NCBI RefSeq assembly: GCF_001898315.1
Contig: NZ_MKTQ01000011.1
Location: 62,001-126,000, forward strand
Length of the DNA: 64,000 nt
From: Microbacterium sp. 70-16
GTDB lineage: Bacteria > Actinomycetota > Actinomycetes > Actinomycetales > Microbacteriaceae
Direction: 5' to 3'
This document shows positions 45,351 through 55,067 of this stretch, piece by piece. Under the pieces are notes generated by a model. That model was given only the letters and a program-made list of their open reading frames with translations, searched no databases and was not told the origin of the DNA. The translations under genes and the position numbers were made by a program. The number at the start of each line of letters is the position of its first letter. The stretch's first letter is position 1.

Positions 45351-46421
45351 GTGACCGACGAGCAGAACACCCCCCAGTCCGCCGCCGAACCCGTCGAGAA
45401 CGCCGAGCCCGTCGAGGCTGTCGACGGCGTCGACGTGGTCGCTGACGCTGCCGGCGTCGACGCGGTCACTGCGGGCGACGCCGCCGAGAACGTCGACGAG
45501 CAGGCGGATGCCGAGGCATCCGACGACGCGGACGTGACCTTCGAGTCGGTGGCGGCCGCGTTTGCCGCCGCGACCGACGGACCCGACGGCGTCGACGAGA
45601 GCGCGCCGCCGCAGTACGGCGTCGGCCCGTTCTCGATCCGTGAGGTCGCGCTCGGCGGCATCTGGCTGGTCGCCTTCGTCGTGTCGTTCTTCCCTATCTA
45701 CAGCATCGGCAACTCGGCGTCGGTGTGGGTCGCCGGCATCGACTGGGTGCTCACGATCGGTGCGCCGACCGTCGCGGTGTTCCTGCTGGGCCTGCGCCGC
45801 CTCTCGCCGCAGGGCATCCGCCGCGTCGGATCGCTGGGCATCGACCAGTTCGCCTCGGTGGCGTTCACCGTCTCGACGATCGTGTGGCTCGGCATCCTGT
45901 GGGCGTCGTTCGTCTCGCTCGCCGGGCAGCGACTGTTCTACGCGACGTGGGTCGTGTGGGTCGAGTTCATCTTCATGCTCGCGGGCGTTCTGCTGACCGT
46001 GTTCGCACCGCTGTTCCCGACGATCGGTGAGGACTTCCGTCACCGCACCGAGGTGCCCGCGCACCGCTTCGCCAGCCCCGCCCGCCCGATCGTGGCGCGG
46101 CCGCAGGTCGAGCGCGTGGCCCCTGTGGCATCCGCCGCCTCGCCGTACGCGGCGACCGAGACGACGGTTCTGGCCACCGACGTCGCCGAGGCGCCCGTCG
46201 AGGGTGAGGCTGTCGTCGAGGCGCCGGCTGCCTCGCAGGCGTTCTGGGCGCTCGCGCCGGTCGAGCGCGATGTCGTCGACGAGTCGGGTGTGCCGATCTT
46301 CACGGTCGGCCCGACCGCGTGGGCGCTCGTGATCGAAGACCGCGGCGACAGCTTCGTCGTCCGCCACGAAGACGGCCGCATCGGCTACCTCACCGACGTC
46401 TCCGGCGTGACCCGCGGCTGA
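45351..46421 (+). CDS. Conserved-looking membrane protein, function unknown
   Basis: 356 residues from GTG 45351. Residues 1-85 are acidic, Ala/Val/Asp-rich and probably disordered. Four TM helices (about 100-119, 128-147, 167-192, 199-222) follow, then a cytoplasmic tail of about 130 residues with a short folded-looking end (FWALAPVERDVVDESGVPIFTVGPTAWALVIEDRGDSFVVRHEDGRIGYLTDVSGV). I do not recognise the family. It stands between dnaE and hisD and has its own promoter. Confidence 0.7.
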   Translation: MTDEQNTPQSAAEPVENAEPVEAVDGVDVVADAAGVDAVTAGDAAENVDEQADAEASDDADVTFESVAAAFAAATDGPDGVDESAPPQYGVGPFSIREVALGGIWLVAFVVSFFPIYSIGNSASVWVAGIDWVLTIGAPTVAVFLLGLRRLSPQGIRRVGSLGIDQFASVAFTVSTIVWLGILWASFVSLAGQRLFYATWVVWVEFIFMLAGVLLTVFAPLFPTIGEDFRHRTEVPAHRFASPARPIVARPQVERVAPVASAASPYAATETTVLATDVAEAPVEGEAVVEAPAASQAFWALAPVERDVVDESGVPIFTVGPTAWALVIEDRGDSFVVRHEDGRIGYLTDVSGVTRG

Positions 46422-46442
46422 CGCCTCGCGCCACCGTCCGGT

Positions 46443-46489
46443 TGGCAGTTGTGGCTGCCTCGCGTGCGGTGAGTCCGCCACGACTGCCA
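46443..46489. repeat. 47-bp palindrome upstream of hisD
   Basis: TGGCAGTTGTGG at one end, CCACGACTGCCA at the other; the arms are complementary over 12 bp with one G-T mismatch. Near-identical to 27786-27832. Confidence 0.85.
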
Positions 46490-46510
46490 GGTGGAGTGCG
46501 CGCGGGCCGG

Positions 46511-46516
46511 TAGCCT
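46511..46516 (+). promoter_or_regulatory. -10 box for hisD, leaderless layout
   Basis: TAGCCT, six bases (GGAGGG), ATG 46523. Confidence 0.6.
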
Positions 46517-46522
46517 GGAGGG

Positions 46523-47824
46523 ATGCTCCGTACGATCGACCTGCGCGGCCGCTCCCTCACGCCCGATGAGCTGCTCGCCGCCGTCCCGCGGGCCACCGCT
46601 GCCCGCGATGAGGCCCTGCAGACGGCCGCCCGCATCGTCCACGACGTCGCCGACCGCGGCGAGGTGGCGCTGCGCGAGCAGGCCGCTCGCTTCGACGGCG
46701 TCGAGGGCCACGCCGTGCGCGTGCCGCAGCAGCACCTCGACGAGGCGCTCGCGCAGCTCGACCAGGGCGTCCGCGCTGCACTCGAAGAGGCGATCCGCCG
46801 CGTACGCGAGGCATCCGCCGCGCAGGTACCCGCGCCGACCGTGACGACCCTCGCGCCGGGCGCGCGTGTCGAGCAGCATTGGCAGCCCGTGCAGCGCGTC
46901 GGCGTGTACGTGCCCGGCGGCAAAGCCGTCTACCCCTCGAGCGTCGTCATGAACGTCGTCCCGGCGCAGGTCGCCGGCGTCGCCGAAGTCGCGCTCGCGT
47001 CGCCGCCGCAGGCCGCGTTCGACGGACGCGTGCACCCGACGATCCTCGCCGCCGCGCAGCTGCTGGGCGTCACCGAGGTCTATGCGATGGGCGGCGCCGG
47101 TGCGATCGGCGCCTACGCCTACGGGGTGCCCGCGCTCGGACTGCGTCGCGTCGACGTCATCTCCGGCCCCGGCAACAACTTCGTCGCGCTCGCCAAGCGC
47201 GTCGTCGCGGGCGTCGTCGGCACCGATTCGGAGGCCGGCGCCACCGAGATCCTCATCGTCGCCGACGATTCCGCCGACGCCGACTGGGTCGCCGCCGATC
47301 TTGTCAGCCAGGCCGAGCACGACGAACAGGCCGCCGCCGTGCTGGTCACTGACTCCGCAGCCCTGGCGGATGCCGTCGTGCCGCGCATCGCCGAGCGCGC
47401 CGCGCGCACCCTGCACGCCGACCGCATCGCGCAGGCTCTCGCCGGCCCCCAGTCGACGATCGTCCTGGTCGACGACCTCGCGGCGGCGACGGCGTTCAGC
47501 AACGCGTACGCGCCCGAGCACCTCGAGCTGCACCTCGCCGACCCGCGCCCCGCCGACTTCGTCAACGCGGGAGCCGTTTTCGTCGGCGGGCACTCGCCCG
47601 TGAGCCTCGGCGACTACCTCGCCGGCAGCAACCACGTGCTGCCCACGGGCGGTCAGGCCCGGTACGCGTCGGGCCTGTCCGCATCCACGTTCCTGCGCCC
47701 GCAGCAGGTGATCGTCTACGACCGCACCGCGCTCGAGGGCGTCCGCCACGCGATCGTGGCACTGGCGGATGCCGAGGCGCTGCCCGCACACGGCGAGGCC
47801 GTCACGGCCCGCTTCGAGTCATAA
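46523..47824 (+). CDS. hisD: Histidinol dehydrogenase
   Basis: 433 residues. Last two oxidation steps of histidine synthesis (histidinol to histidine with NAD). Motifs: [65 protein letters not shown] (zinc-site region) and [11 protein letters not shown]. It is alone here, without the other his genes; nrdR follows. Confidence 0.97.
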   Translation: MLRTIDLRGRSLTPDELLAAVPRATAARDEALQTAARIVHDVADRGEVALREQAARFDGVEGHAVRVPQQHLDEALAQLDQGVRAALEEAIRRVREASAAQVPAPTVTTLAPGARVEQHWQPVQRVGVYVPGGKAVYPSSVVMNVVPAQVAGVAEVALASPPQAAFDGRVHPTILAAAQLLGVTEVYAMGGAGAIGAYAYGVPALGLRRVDVISGPGNNFVALAKRVVAGVVGTDSEAGATEILIVADDSADADWVAADLVSQAEHDEQAAAVLVTDSAALADAVVPRIAERAARTLHADRIAQALAGPQSTIVLVDDLAAATAFSNAYAPEHLELHLADPRPADFVNAGAVFVGGHSPVSLGDYLAGSNHVLPTGGQARYASGLSASTFLRPQQVIVYDRTALEGVRHAIVALADAEALPAHGEAVTARFES

Positions 47825-47834
47825 CCGACGACGC

Positions 47835-47840
47835 TACGCT
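47835..47840 (+). promoter_or_regulatory. -10 box for nrdR
   Basis: TACGCT, nine bases, ATG 47850, close behind the hisD stop; leaderless or nearly so. Confidence 0.5.
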
Positions 47841-47849
47841 GGAGAAGCC

Positions 47850-48323
47850 ATGCACTGCCCCTTCTGCCGCCATGCCGACTCGCGGGTCATCGATTCGCGC
47901 ACGAGCGACGACGGACTGAGCATCCGCCGACGCCGCCAGTGCCCCGAGTGCGGCGGTCGCTTCACGACGATCGAGACGGCGAGCCTCAACGTCATCAAGC
48001 GCTCCGGCGTCATCGAGCCGTTCAGCCGCGAGAAGGTCATGTCGGGTGTGCGCAAGGCCTGCCAGGGGCGGCCCGTCACCGAGGCCGACCTCGCCGTGCT
48101 CGCACAGGCCGTCGAAGAGGCCGTGCGCCAGACCGGGTCGTCGCAGATCGACACGAACGAGATCGGACTGACGATCCTCGGGCCACTCCGCGAACTCGAC
48201 GAGGTCGCCTACCTGCGCTTCGCCAGCGTCTACCAGGCGTTCGACTCCCTCGAAGACTTCGAGGCATCCATCGCCCAGTTGCGTGCCGACCACGCCCACG
48301 CGCCCGCCGCGGCAGACCAGTAA
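47850..48323 (+). CDS. nrdR: Transcriptional repressor NrdR
   Basis: 157 residues from ATG 47850. Zinc ribbon with Cys3/Cys6/Cys31/Cys34 (MHCPFC, RRQCPEC), then the ATP-cone ([25 protein letters not shown]). Senses dATP/ATP and represses ribonucleotide reductase genes. No NrdR box was found next to it, so the targets are elsewhere. Confidence 0.96.
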   Translation: MHCPFCRHADSRVIDSRTSDDGLSIRRRRQCPECGGRFTTIETASLNVIKRSGVIEPFSREKVMSGVRKACQGRPVTEADLAVLAQAVEEAVRQTGSSQIDTNEIGLTILGPLRELDEVAYLRFASVYQAFDSLEDFEASIAQLRADHAHAPAAADQ

Positions 48324-48333
48324 GCGGGCCGTC

Positions 48334-49359
48334 GTGTATCCCTTCATCTTCCGCACGGTCTTCTCGCACATGGATGCCGAGAACGCTCACCACCTCGTCG
48401 TCCCGATCATCCGCATGCTCGGCGTGTGGCCGTTCGCGCCCATCGCGCGGGCGCTCACGAAGCCCGACCCGCGCCTGCAGACGCGCGCGCTGGGGCTCAC
48501 GTTCGACTCGCCGTTCGGCGTCGCCGCGGGCTTCGACAAGAACGCCGTCATGACCGAGGGTCTGCACGCGCTCGGTTTCGGGCACGTCGAGATCGGCACC
48601 GTCACCGCGATCGCGCAGGAGGGCAATCCGCGTCCGCGGCTGTACCGACTCATCGAAGACCGCGGCCTCATCAACCGGATGGGCTTCAACAACAAGGGCG
48701 CCGCCGCCGCGGCGCGCAGACTGGCGAAGTCACGTCGGCACCCGCGCCGCGCGATCCTCGGCGCCAACATCGGCAAGAGTCGCGTCGTCGACGTCGATTC
48801 CGCCGCAGCCGACTACGTCACCAGCACGATGCAGATCGCACCGGTCGCCGACTATCTCGTCGTCAACGTCTCGTCACCGAACACGCCGGGCCTGCGCGGA
48901 CTGCAGGCCGTCGAGACGCTCCGTCCGCTGCTGGAGTCGGTGCGGGACGCCGCGGGCACGACCCCGCTGCTCGTGAAGATCGCCCCCGACCTGCCGGACG
49001 ACGAGATCCAGGCGATCGCGCGGCTGGTCGTCGACGTCGGCCTCGCCGGGATCGTCGCGACCAACACGACGATCGCGCGCGAGCCGCTCAGCACGGATGC
49101 CGAGAAGGTCGCCGCGATGGGCGCGGGAGGACTTTCCGGCGCTCCGCTGCGGCAGCGCTCGCTCGAGGTGCTGCGCACCGTGCGCGCGGCCGTTCCGGAG
49201 GATTTCTGCGTGATCTCGGCCGGGGGAGTGGAGACCGCCGCAGACGTGCGCGAGCGCCTCGCCGCCGGTGCGAACCTCGTGCAGGGCTACACCGCGTTCA
49301 TCTACCGCGGCCCGTTCTGGGCCCGCCAGATCAACCGCGGGCTCGCGCAGGCGCTTTGA
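48334..49359 (+). CDS. pyrD: Dihydroorotate dehydrogenase (quinone)
   Basis: 341 residues from GTG 48334 (VYPFIFRTVFSHMDAENAHH). Class 2 enzyme: N-terminal membrane-contact helices, then FGVAAGFDKNA, EIGTVTAIAQEGNPRPRLYRL, NRMGFNNKGA, NVSSPNTPGLRGLQ with the catalytic Ser, and IATNTT. Oxidises dihydroorotate in pyrimidine synthesis and feeds electrons to menaquinone, hence to the bcc-aa3 chain encoded in this window. The Shine-Dalgarno is weak and an in-frame start at 48283 overlapping nrdR is possible. Confidence 0.95.
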   Translation: MYPFIFRTVFSHMDAENAHHLVVPIIRMLGVWPFAPIARALTKPDPRLQTRALGLTFDSPFGVAAGFDKNAVMTEGLHALGFGHVEIGTVTAIAQEGNPRPRLYRLIEDRGLINRMGFNNKGAAAAARRLAKSRRHPRRAILGANIGKSRVVDVDSAAADYVTSTMQIAPVADYLVVNVSSPNTPGLRGLQAVETLRPLLESVRDAAGTTPLLVKIAPDLPDDEIQAIARLVVDVGLAGIVATNTTIAREPLSTDAEKVAAMGAGGLSGAPLRQRSLEVLRTVRAAVPEDFCVISAGGVETAADVRERLAAGANLVQGYTAFIYRGPFWARQINRGLAQAL

Positions 49360-49389
49360 GCCGCGGAGCGGGCGGATGCCCGCGGCTCA
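49357..49389. terminator. Stop-to-stop palindrome between pyrD and DUF3043 gene
   Basis: TGAGCCGCGG (49357-49366) and CCGCGGCTCA (49380-49389) are perfectly complementary, loop 13 nt. The arms begin exactly with the pyrD stop and the stop of the converging gene. It forms the same hairpin in both transcripts, so it is probably a bidirectional terminator. Confidence 0.7.
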
Positions 49390-49947
49390 GGCGGGGTGCT
49401 GACCGCGCTTGACCTGCGGCTTGGGCAGGCGCATGAAGCGCATCTGCACCGTCCGCATCGCGGCGTACCAGCCGAGACCCTTCTCGGTGCGGTCGCCCCA
49501 CTTGCCGCGCGCGGCCTTCTTCACGCGGCTGCTCGTCATGATCATGTCGGCGACGACGAAGAGGATGAACACCCACAGCCCGACGAACGAGTAGTAGACG
49601 ATCGCCTGGTTCTGGATGAGGCTCACGAGGATCACGATGAGCATGAGCGGCATGAGCAGCTCGCCCGCGTGCCACCCGGCATCCACGTAGTCACGCACGA
49701 ACTTGCGCTGCGGGCCCTTGTCGCGGGCCGGCAGGTACTTGTCGTCGCCGTTGGCCATGCCCACGCGGGCCTTCTCACGCTGCGCGGCCATGTCGGCCTT
49801 CGCGCGGGCGCGGGCCTCCTTCGTGTCGGGCACGAGGGGGCGCTTGCGCGCGGCTTCCTGCTCCGCCCGCGAGGGCGTCGGCCGGTTCTTGCCCGGCCCG
49901 CTGGGGGCGTCGGGTTCGGTCTCGGGGGAAGCGGGGGTGTTGGCCAC
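49387..49947 (-). CDS. DUF3043 membrane protein
   Basis: 186 residues from GTG 49947. Charged N-terminal region (PSRAEQEAARKRPLVPDTKEARARAKADMAAQREKAR), the conserved block PARDKGPQRKFVRDYVDAGWHAGELLMP, two TM helices (about 98-117 and 120-139) and a basic C-terminus. Actinobacteria-restricted family, function unknown, often near respiratory genes. Confidence 0.85.
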   Translation of the reverse strand: MANTPASPETEPDAPSGPGKNRPTPSRAEQEAARKRPLVPDTKEARARAKADMAAQREKARVGMANGDDKYLPARDKGPQRKFVRDYVDAGWHAGELLMPLMLIVILVSLIQNQAIVYYSFVGLWVFILFVVADMIMTSSRVKKAARGKWGDRTEKGLGWYAAMRTVQMRFMRLPKPQVKRGQHPA

Positions 49948-49999
49948 GGGGTCGGGTCCTCAAAAGCATCGGGTCGGCTGCGGCGCGAGAGCCGCACTC

Positions 50000-50007
50000 T
50001 AAGATTA
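50000..50007. promoter_or_regulatory. Overlapping divergent -10 boxes (DUF3043 / M20 peptidase)
   Basis: TAAGATTA holds TAAGAT on the plus strand (then seven bases to ATG 50013, leaderless) and TAATCT on the minus strand (about 54 nt before GTG 49947). The two promoters would exclude each other. Confidence 0.45.
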
Positions 50008-50012
50008 CCCGC

Positions 50013-51407
50013 ATGACCGTCGAGCCGTCCCGCCCCGAGTCCGTTCGCGAAGCCGCACTGGCCGCGGTTCCTGCCGCCCTCGCCGATCTCGGCACCCTCG
50101 TGCGCATCCCGTCGATCGCCTTCCCCGGGTTCGACCGGGCCGAAGTCGCCCGCAGCGCCGCCGCCGTGCAGGGCCTGCTGGAAGACCTCGGGATCTTCGA
50201 CAGCGTTGAGGTCAAGACGGCCGTGATCCCCGAGACGGGAGCCGAGGGGATGCCTGCCGTGCTGGCATCCCGCGCCGCCCGCAACGGCCGCCCGACGATC
50301 CTGCTGTACGCGCACCACGACGTGCAGCCTGTGGGCGACGAGTCGCTCTGGGAGTCGGCTCCCTTCGAGCCGACCGTGCGCGACGGTCGTCTCTATGGCC
50401 GCGGCGCCGCCGATGACAAGGCCGGCGTGATGGCGCACGTCGGGGCGCTGCGCGCACTCGTCGAGGTGCTCGGCACCGACTTCGACCTCGGCGTGAACCT
50501 GTTCATCGAGGGCGAGGAGGAAGCGGGGTCGGCCTCGTTCGCCGCGTTCCTGAGCGAGAACGCCGACGCGCTGCGGGCTGACGTGATCGTCGTCGCCGAC
50601 TCCGGAAACTGGGATGCCACGACGCCGGCCCTGACAGTGTCGCTGCGCGGCAACGTCCGCTTCACCCTCACGGTGAAGACCCTCGAGCACGCGTCGCACT
50701 CCGGAATGTTCGGGGGAGCGGTGCCCGATGCCATGCTCGCGACAGTCAAGCTGCTCTCGACACTGTGGGATGACGACGGCGCCGTCGCTGTCGCGGGCCT
50801 CACCGAGCGCGACGCGGAGACGCCCGACTACAGCGAGGCCACGTTGCGCGACGAGGCGGGGCTTCCGGCCGACGTGCAGCCGATCGGCCGCGGCACGATC
50901 CTCAGCCGCATCTGGAACAAGCCGACCGTCACCGTGACGGGCATCGACTTCCCGTCCGTCAAGAACGCCTCCAACACGCTGACCCCCGAGCTGTCGCTCG
51001 TGATCAGCGCGCGCGTGGCGCCGGGGCAGGATGCCCGTGAGGCCTACGCCGCGATCGAGGCCCACCTGCGTGCGCACGCCCCCTTCGGTGCGGAGCTCAC
51101 GTTCAGCGACGTCGACTGCGGCAACCCGTTCCTGGTCGACACGAGCGGCGCCGCGGTCGCACAGGCCCGTGCCGCGCTGGAGACCGGCTACGGCGTCGCG
51201 CCGGTGGACATCGGCGTCGGAGGATCGATCCCGTTCGTGGCCGACCTCGTGCGGGAGTTCCCCGGGGCGCAGATCCTCGTGACGGGGGTCGAAGACCCGC
51301 ACGCCCGCGCGCACAGCCCCAACGAGTCGCTGCACCTCGACACCTTCCGGCATGCGCTGGTGTCGGAGGCGCTGCTGCTGGAAAGCCTCGACGCGTCGAG
51401 GCTTTAA
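50013..51407 (+). CDS. M20-family metallopeptidase (dipeptidase)
   Basis: 464 residues. Zinc-site motifs LLYAHHDVQPVG, YGRGAADDKAGVMAH, EGEEEAGS and late HSPNESLHLDTF; central dimerisation domain (VSLRGNVRFTLTVKTLEHASHSGMFGGAVPD). Resembles the DapE/CNDP-type dipeptidase group. The last 8 codons (ESLDASRL) lie in a perfect palindrome that also looks like a terminator. Confidence 0.9.
   Translation: MTVEPSRPESVREAALAAVPAALADLGTLVRIPSIAFPGFDRAEVARSAAAVQGLLEDLGIFDSVEVKTAVIPETGAEGMPAVLASRAARNGRPTILLYAHHDVQPVGDESLWESAPFEPTVRDGRLYGRGAADDKAGVMAHVGALRALVEVLGTDFDLGVNLFIEGEEEAGSASFAAFLSENADALRADVIVVADSGNWDATTPALTVSLRGNVRFTLTVKTLEHASHSGMFGGAVPDAMLATVKLLSTLWDDDGAVAVAGLTERDAETPDYSEATLRDEAGLPADVQPIGRGTILSRIWNKPTVTVTGIDFPSVKNASNTLTPELSLVISARVAPGQDAREAYAAIEAHLRAHAPFGAELTFSDVDCGNPFLVDTSGAAVAQARAALETGYGVAPVDIGVGGSIPFVADLVREFPGAQILVTGVEDPHARAHSPNESLHLDTFRHALVSEALLLESLDASRL
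51382..51405 (+). terminator. Perfect 24-bp palindrome at the 3' end of the M20 gene
   Basis: AAAGCCTCGACG followed directly by CGTCGAGGCTTT, overlapping the last codons and the stop TAA. In RNA it would fold to a stem of about 10 bp ending in UUU, so it is probably a terminator built into coding sequence. Confidence 0.65.
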
Positions 51408-51421
51408 GGCTCCCGTCGGCG

Positions 51422-51427
51422 TAGAAT
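51422..51427 (+). promoter_or_regulatory. -10 box for erpA
   Basis: TAGAAT, then a leader of about 43 nt with GGGGAG before ATG 51477. Confidence 0.5.
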
Positions 51428-51476
51428 CGTGGCATCCAGCCGGATGACACCGGCCCGACCAACCGGGGAGTGCGCC

Positions 51477-51845
51477 ATGACCGACACCGCCATCACCACT
51501 GCGACCACCGACGCCAAGGCGCACGGAGTCGGACTGACCGATGCGGCTGCCGCCAAGGTCAAGAACCTGCTCGAGCAGGAGGGTCGCGACGACCTGCGTC
51601 TGCGTGTCGCGGTGCAGCCCGGCGGCTGCTCGGGCCTGATCTACCAGCTCTACTTCGACGAGCGCTTCCTCGACGGCGACCAGGCGGTCGACTTCGACGG
51701 TGTCGAGGTCATCGTCGACGACATGTCGGTGCCGTACCTCGACGGCGCGACCATCGACTTCAAGGACACGATCTCGGAGCAGGGCTTCACGATCGACAAC
51801 CCCAACGCAGCGGGCAGCTGCGCGTGCGGCGACAGCTTCCACTGA
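51477..51845 (+). CDS. erpA: A-type Fe-S carrier ErpA/HesB
   Basis: 122 residues from ATG 51477. HesB/IscA fold: LTDAAAAKVKNLLEQEG, AVQPGGCSGLIYQLYF (first Cys), C-terminal GSCACGDSF (two Cys), together the three cluster ligands. It delivers Fe-S clusters to target enzymes. Directly before ctaC, as in mycobacteria (Rv2204c near Rv2200c); QcrA (Rieske) in this window is a plausible client. Confidence 0.93.
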   Translation: MTDTAITTATTDAKAHGVGLTDAAAAKVKNLLEQEGRDDLRLRVAVQPGGCSGLIYQLYFDERFLDGDQAVDFDGVEVIVDDMSVPYLDGATIDFKDTISEQGFTIDNPNAAGSCACGDSFH

Positions 51846-51935
51846 TCGGGCAGAACCCGCGATCAGCGCGGCGAAATCCCTCCGATAGTGGCAGACATCC
51901 TGGGTGGATGGCCTGAATCGGGTGGGAGGTTGCCC

Positions 51936-51941
51936 TAGACT
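51936..51941 (+). promoter_or_regulatory. -10 box for ctaC
   Basis: TAGACT, giving a transcript start near 51947. A GTG sits right there (possible leaderless start, 311 residues), but GTG 51980 has an AAAGGTG Shine-Dalgarno and gives a cleaner signal peptide. Confidence 0.5.
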
Positions 51942-51979
51942 GAACGGTGTTCGACCTTCATGACCCCGAAAGGTGCACC

Positions 51980-52882
51980 GTGCGCGTCTCACGCCGTCTC
52001 CGCTGGGCCGTCATCCCGATGGGGATCGCCACGGCGATCATCCTCGCCGGCTGCACGACCAGCCAGCTGAACGGATTCCTTCCGGGATTCACCGATGACG
52101 GAACCCAGGCCACGAACCACACCGAGCGAGTGTCCGGTCTGTGGGTCAACTCCTGGATCACGCTGCTGGTCGTGGGTGTCATCACGTGGGCGCTCATGGG
52201 CTGGGCGGCGATCGCCTACCGCCGTCGTCGCGGACAGTCGGGCCTGCCGGTGCAGCTGCGCTACAACATGCCGGTCGAGATCTTCTACACGATCGTCCCG
52301 CTGATCCTCGTGCTCGGGTTCTTCTCGTTCACGGCGCGCGACCAGGCGGTGCTGGAGACGCAGTACGACGACCCCGATGTCTGCGTCACCGCGATCGGCA
52401 AGCAGTGGGCATGGGACTTCCAGTACAACGACGACACCGCGAACTGTGAGGCCGGCGACGACGCGGTCTGGACGATGGGTGTCCAGGCGCAGACGGATGC
52501 CGAGGGCAACATCAGCAACGAGCTGCCGACGCTGTATCTGCCCGTGGGCGAGACGGTCAAGCTCAAGCTCACCTCGCGCGACGTCATCCACTCGTTCTGG
52601 ATCATCGACTTCCTGTACAAGAAGGACATGTACATCGGGAAGGACAACTACTGGTCGTTCACGCCGACCCGCGTGGGCGAGTACGACGGCAAGTGCGCCG
52701 AGCTGTGTGGCCAGTACCACTCGATGATGCTGTTCAAGGTCAAGGTCGTCGAGCCGGCCGAGTACGACGCGTACCTCGCGACGCTGCGCGAGGCCGGCCA
52801 GACCGGTGACATCAACGACGCCTACGACCGCCTGCAGAACCTGCCGGGCACGGGCGTATCCTCGACCGAGGGAGAGAACTGA
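51980..52882 (+). CDS. ctaC: Cytochrome c oxidase subunit II
   Basis: 300 residues from GTG 51980. Lipoprotein signal peptide with lipobox LAGC (Cys25), two TM helices ([41 protein letters not shown]) and the periplasmic cupredoxin domain with CuA ligands ([12 protein letters not shown], and the earlier HSFWIID). Takes electrons from the diheme QcrC and passes them to CtaD. Its stop overlaps the ctaD ATG (TGATG). Confidence 0.97.
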   Translation: MRVSRRLRWAVIPMGIATAIILAGCTTSQLNGFLPGFTDDGTQATNHTERVSGLWVNSWITLLVVGVITWALMGWAAIAYRRRRGQSGLPVQLRYNMPVEIFYTIVPLILVLGFFSFTARDQAVLETQYDDPDVCVTAIGKQWAWDFQYNDDTANCEAGDDAVWTMGVQAQTDAEGNISNELPTLYLPVGETVKLKLTSRDVIHSFWIIDFLYKKDMYIGKDNYWSFTPTRVGEYDGKCAELCGQYHSMMLFKVKVVEPAEYDAYLATLREAGQTGDINDAYDRLQNLPGTGVSSTEGEN

Positions 52883-54618
52883 TGGCGACGACGCTTCCTC
52901 TGCAGGGCGAAGGCCCGCGCCGCTCGACGACTCTGCCGCCGCGTCAGGCTGCTCTGATGAGCTCCTCGCGCGTCGAGCAGAAGGGCAACATCATCGTCAA
53001 GTGGATCACCTCCACTGACCACAAGACGATCGGGTACATGTACCTCATCGCCTCGGTGCTGTTCTTCCTGCTCGGCGGTGTGATGGCCCTCATCATCCGC
53101 GCGGAGCTGTTCGAGCCCGGAATGCAGATCCTTCCCACGAAGGACCAGTACAACCAGCTGTTCACGATGCACGGCACGATCATGCTGCTGATGTTCGCGA
53201 CGCCGCTGTTCGCCGGCTTCGCCAACGCGATCCTGCCCCTGCAGATCGGTGCCCCCGACGTCGCCTTCCCGCGCCTGAACGCGTTCGCCTTCTGGCTGTT
53301 CCTGTTCGGCTCGATCATCGCCGTCGCCGGCTTCCTCACGCCGCAGGGTGCCGCCGCGTTCGGCTGGTTCGCGTATCAGCCGCTCGCCGGCGCGAGCTTC
53401 TCGCCGGGGGCCGGTGGCAACCTGTGGATGCTCGGCCTCGGTATGAGCGGTTTCGGAACGATCCTCGGTGCCGTCAACTTCATCACGACGATCATCACGA
53501 TGCGCGCCCCGGGCATGACGATGTGGCGCATGCCGATCTTCACCTGGAACACGCTCGTCACGAGCATCCTGATCCTGATGGCGTTCCCCGTGCTGGCCGC
53601 CGCGATCCTTGCCGCCGGCGCCGACCGTGTGCTGGGCGCGCACATCTACGACCCGGCCAACGGCGGTGTGCTGCTGTGGCAGCACCTGTTCTGGTTCTTC
53701 GGTCACCCCGAGGTGTACATCATCGCGCTGCCGTTCTTCGGCATCGTCTCCGAGATCCTGCCGGTGTTCAGCCGCAAGCCGATCTTCGGTTACAAGACGC
53801 TCGTCTACGCGACGATCGCGATCGCCGCCCTGTCGGTCTCGGTGTGGGCGCACCACATGTACGTCACCGGTGCCGTGCTGCTGCCGTTCTTCTCCCTCAT
53901 GACGATGCTCATCGCCGTGCCGACAGGTGTGAAGATCTTCAACTGGATCGGCACGATGTGGCGAGGGTCGGTCACGTTCGAGACGCCCATGGTGTTCACG
54001 CTCGGCTTCCTCGTGTCGTTCGTCTTCGGCGGTCTGACCGGCGTCATCCTGGCATCCCCACCGCTGACGTTCCACACGTCCGACACCTACTTCGTCGTCG
54101 CGCACTTCCACTACGTCGTGTTCGGCACGGTCGTGTTCGCCATGTTCGCCGGCTTCTACTTCTGGTGGCCGAAGTGGACCGGACGGATGCTCAACGAGCG
54201 CCTCGGCATGGTGCACTTCTGGATGCTGTTCATCGGCTTCCACATGACGTTCCTCATCCAGCACTGGCTGGGCGTCGAGGGCATGGTCCGCCGCTACCCC
54301 GACTACTCGGCCGCCGACGGCTTCACCTGGCAGAACCAGGTCTCCACGGTCGGCGCGATGCTGCTCGGCGCCTCGATGATCCCGTTCCTCTTCAATGTCT
54401 GGATCACGGCCCGCAAGGCGCCGCGCGTCACGGTCAACGACCCGTGGGGCTACGGCGGCTCGCTCGAGTGGGCGACCAGCTGCCCGCCGCCGCGTCACAA
54501 CTTCACGTCGATCCCGCGCATCCGCAGTGAGCGCCCCGCGTTCGACCTGAACCACCCCGAGGCGGCCCCCGTCGGGCACGCCGCGGATACCGCCACGGTC
54601 GCTGGAGGGGTCAAGTAA
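52882..54618 (+). CDS. ctaD: Cytochrome c oxidase subunit I
   Basis: 578 residues, twelve TM heme-copper oxidase catalytic subunit. [23 protein letters not shown] (heme a His), [18 protein letters not shown] (CuB His and Tyr), [10 protein letters not shown] (CuB His pair), [13 protein letters not shown] (heme a3/a His). Reduces O2 to water and pumps protons. Actinobacterial extension at the N-terminus (about 35 residues). Confidence 0.98.
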   Translation: MATTLPLQGEGPRRSTTLPPRQAALMSSSRVEQKGNIIVKWITSTDHKTIGYMYLIASVLFFLLGGVMALIIRAELFEPGMQILPTKDQYNQLFTMHGTIMLLMFATPLFAGFANAILPLQIGAPDVAFPRLNAFAFWLFLFGSIIAVAGFLTPQGAAAFGWFAYQPLAGASFSPGAGGNLWMLGLGMSGFGTILGAVNFITTIITMRAPGMTMWRMPIFTWNTLVTSILILMAFPVLAAAILAAGADRVLGAHIYDPANGGVLLWQHLFWFFGHPEVYIIALPFFGIVSEILPVFSRKPIFGYKTLVYATIAIAALSVSVWAHHMYVTGAVLLPFFSLMTMLIAVPTGVKIFNWIGTMWRGSVTFETPMVFTLGFLVSFVFGGLTGVILASPPLTFHTSDTYFVVAHFHYVVFGTVVFAMFAGFYFWWPKWTGRMLNERLGMVHFWMLFIGFHMTFLIQHWLGVEGMVRRYPDYSAADGFTWQNQVSTVGAMLLGASMIPFLFNVWITARKAPRVTVNDPWGYGGSLEWATSCPPPRHNFTSIPRIRSERPAFDLNHPEAAPVGHAADTATVAGGVK

Positions 54619-55053
54619 GTGAAGACCAACGTCAATCTCTGGTGGATCCTCGCCGCGTTCTTCCTGATCACCTCGGCGCTGTACACGGGCTGGAACATCA
54701 TCGAGCACTCGAGCCTCGAGTGGTACCACGCCATCGAGTGGGTCGGCACGATCGCCCTGCTGTTCACCGTGTTCATGTCGATCATGATCGCGTTCTACGT
54801 CGACCGCGTGCACCGCGCGCAGGGCGGAGAGCTGCCGGAAGACACCCTCACGGCCGACATCGATGACGGTGACCCCGAGGTCGGTGAGTTCAGCCCGTGG
54901 TCGTGGTGGCCGCTGCTGCTCGCGTTTTCGGCTGCCGTCTTCATGATCGGGCTTGCCGTGGGCACGTTCCTGATCCCGATCGGAGCCGGCCTGTTCCTCG
55001 TCGCGATCGTCGGCTGGGTCTACGAGTACTACCGCGGGTACTTCGCGCGCTGA
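54619..55053 (+). CDS. ctaF: Cytochrome c oxidase subunit IV, actinobacterial (CtaF)
   Basis: 144 residues from GTG 54619, directly after the ctaD stop. Two TM pairs (residues about 7-27, 39-61; 97-120, 122-140) with an acidic loop (LPEDTLTADIDDGDPEVGEFSPWSWWP). A small subunit restricted to actinobacteria, part of the bcc-aa3 supercomplex. Confidence 0.95.
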   Translation: MKTNVNLWWILAAFFLITSALYTGWNIIEHSSLEWYHAIEWVGTIALLFTVFMSIMIAFYVDRVHRAQGGELPEDTLTADIDDGDPEVGEFSPWSWWPLLLAFSAAVFMIGLAVGTFLIPIGAGLFLVAIVGWVYEYYRGYFAR

Positions 55054-55067
55054 CGCGTCTTTCCTCT

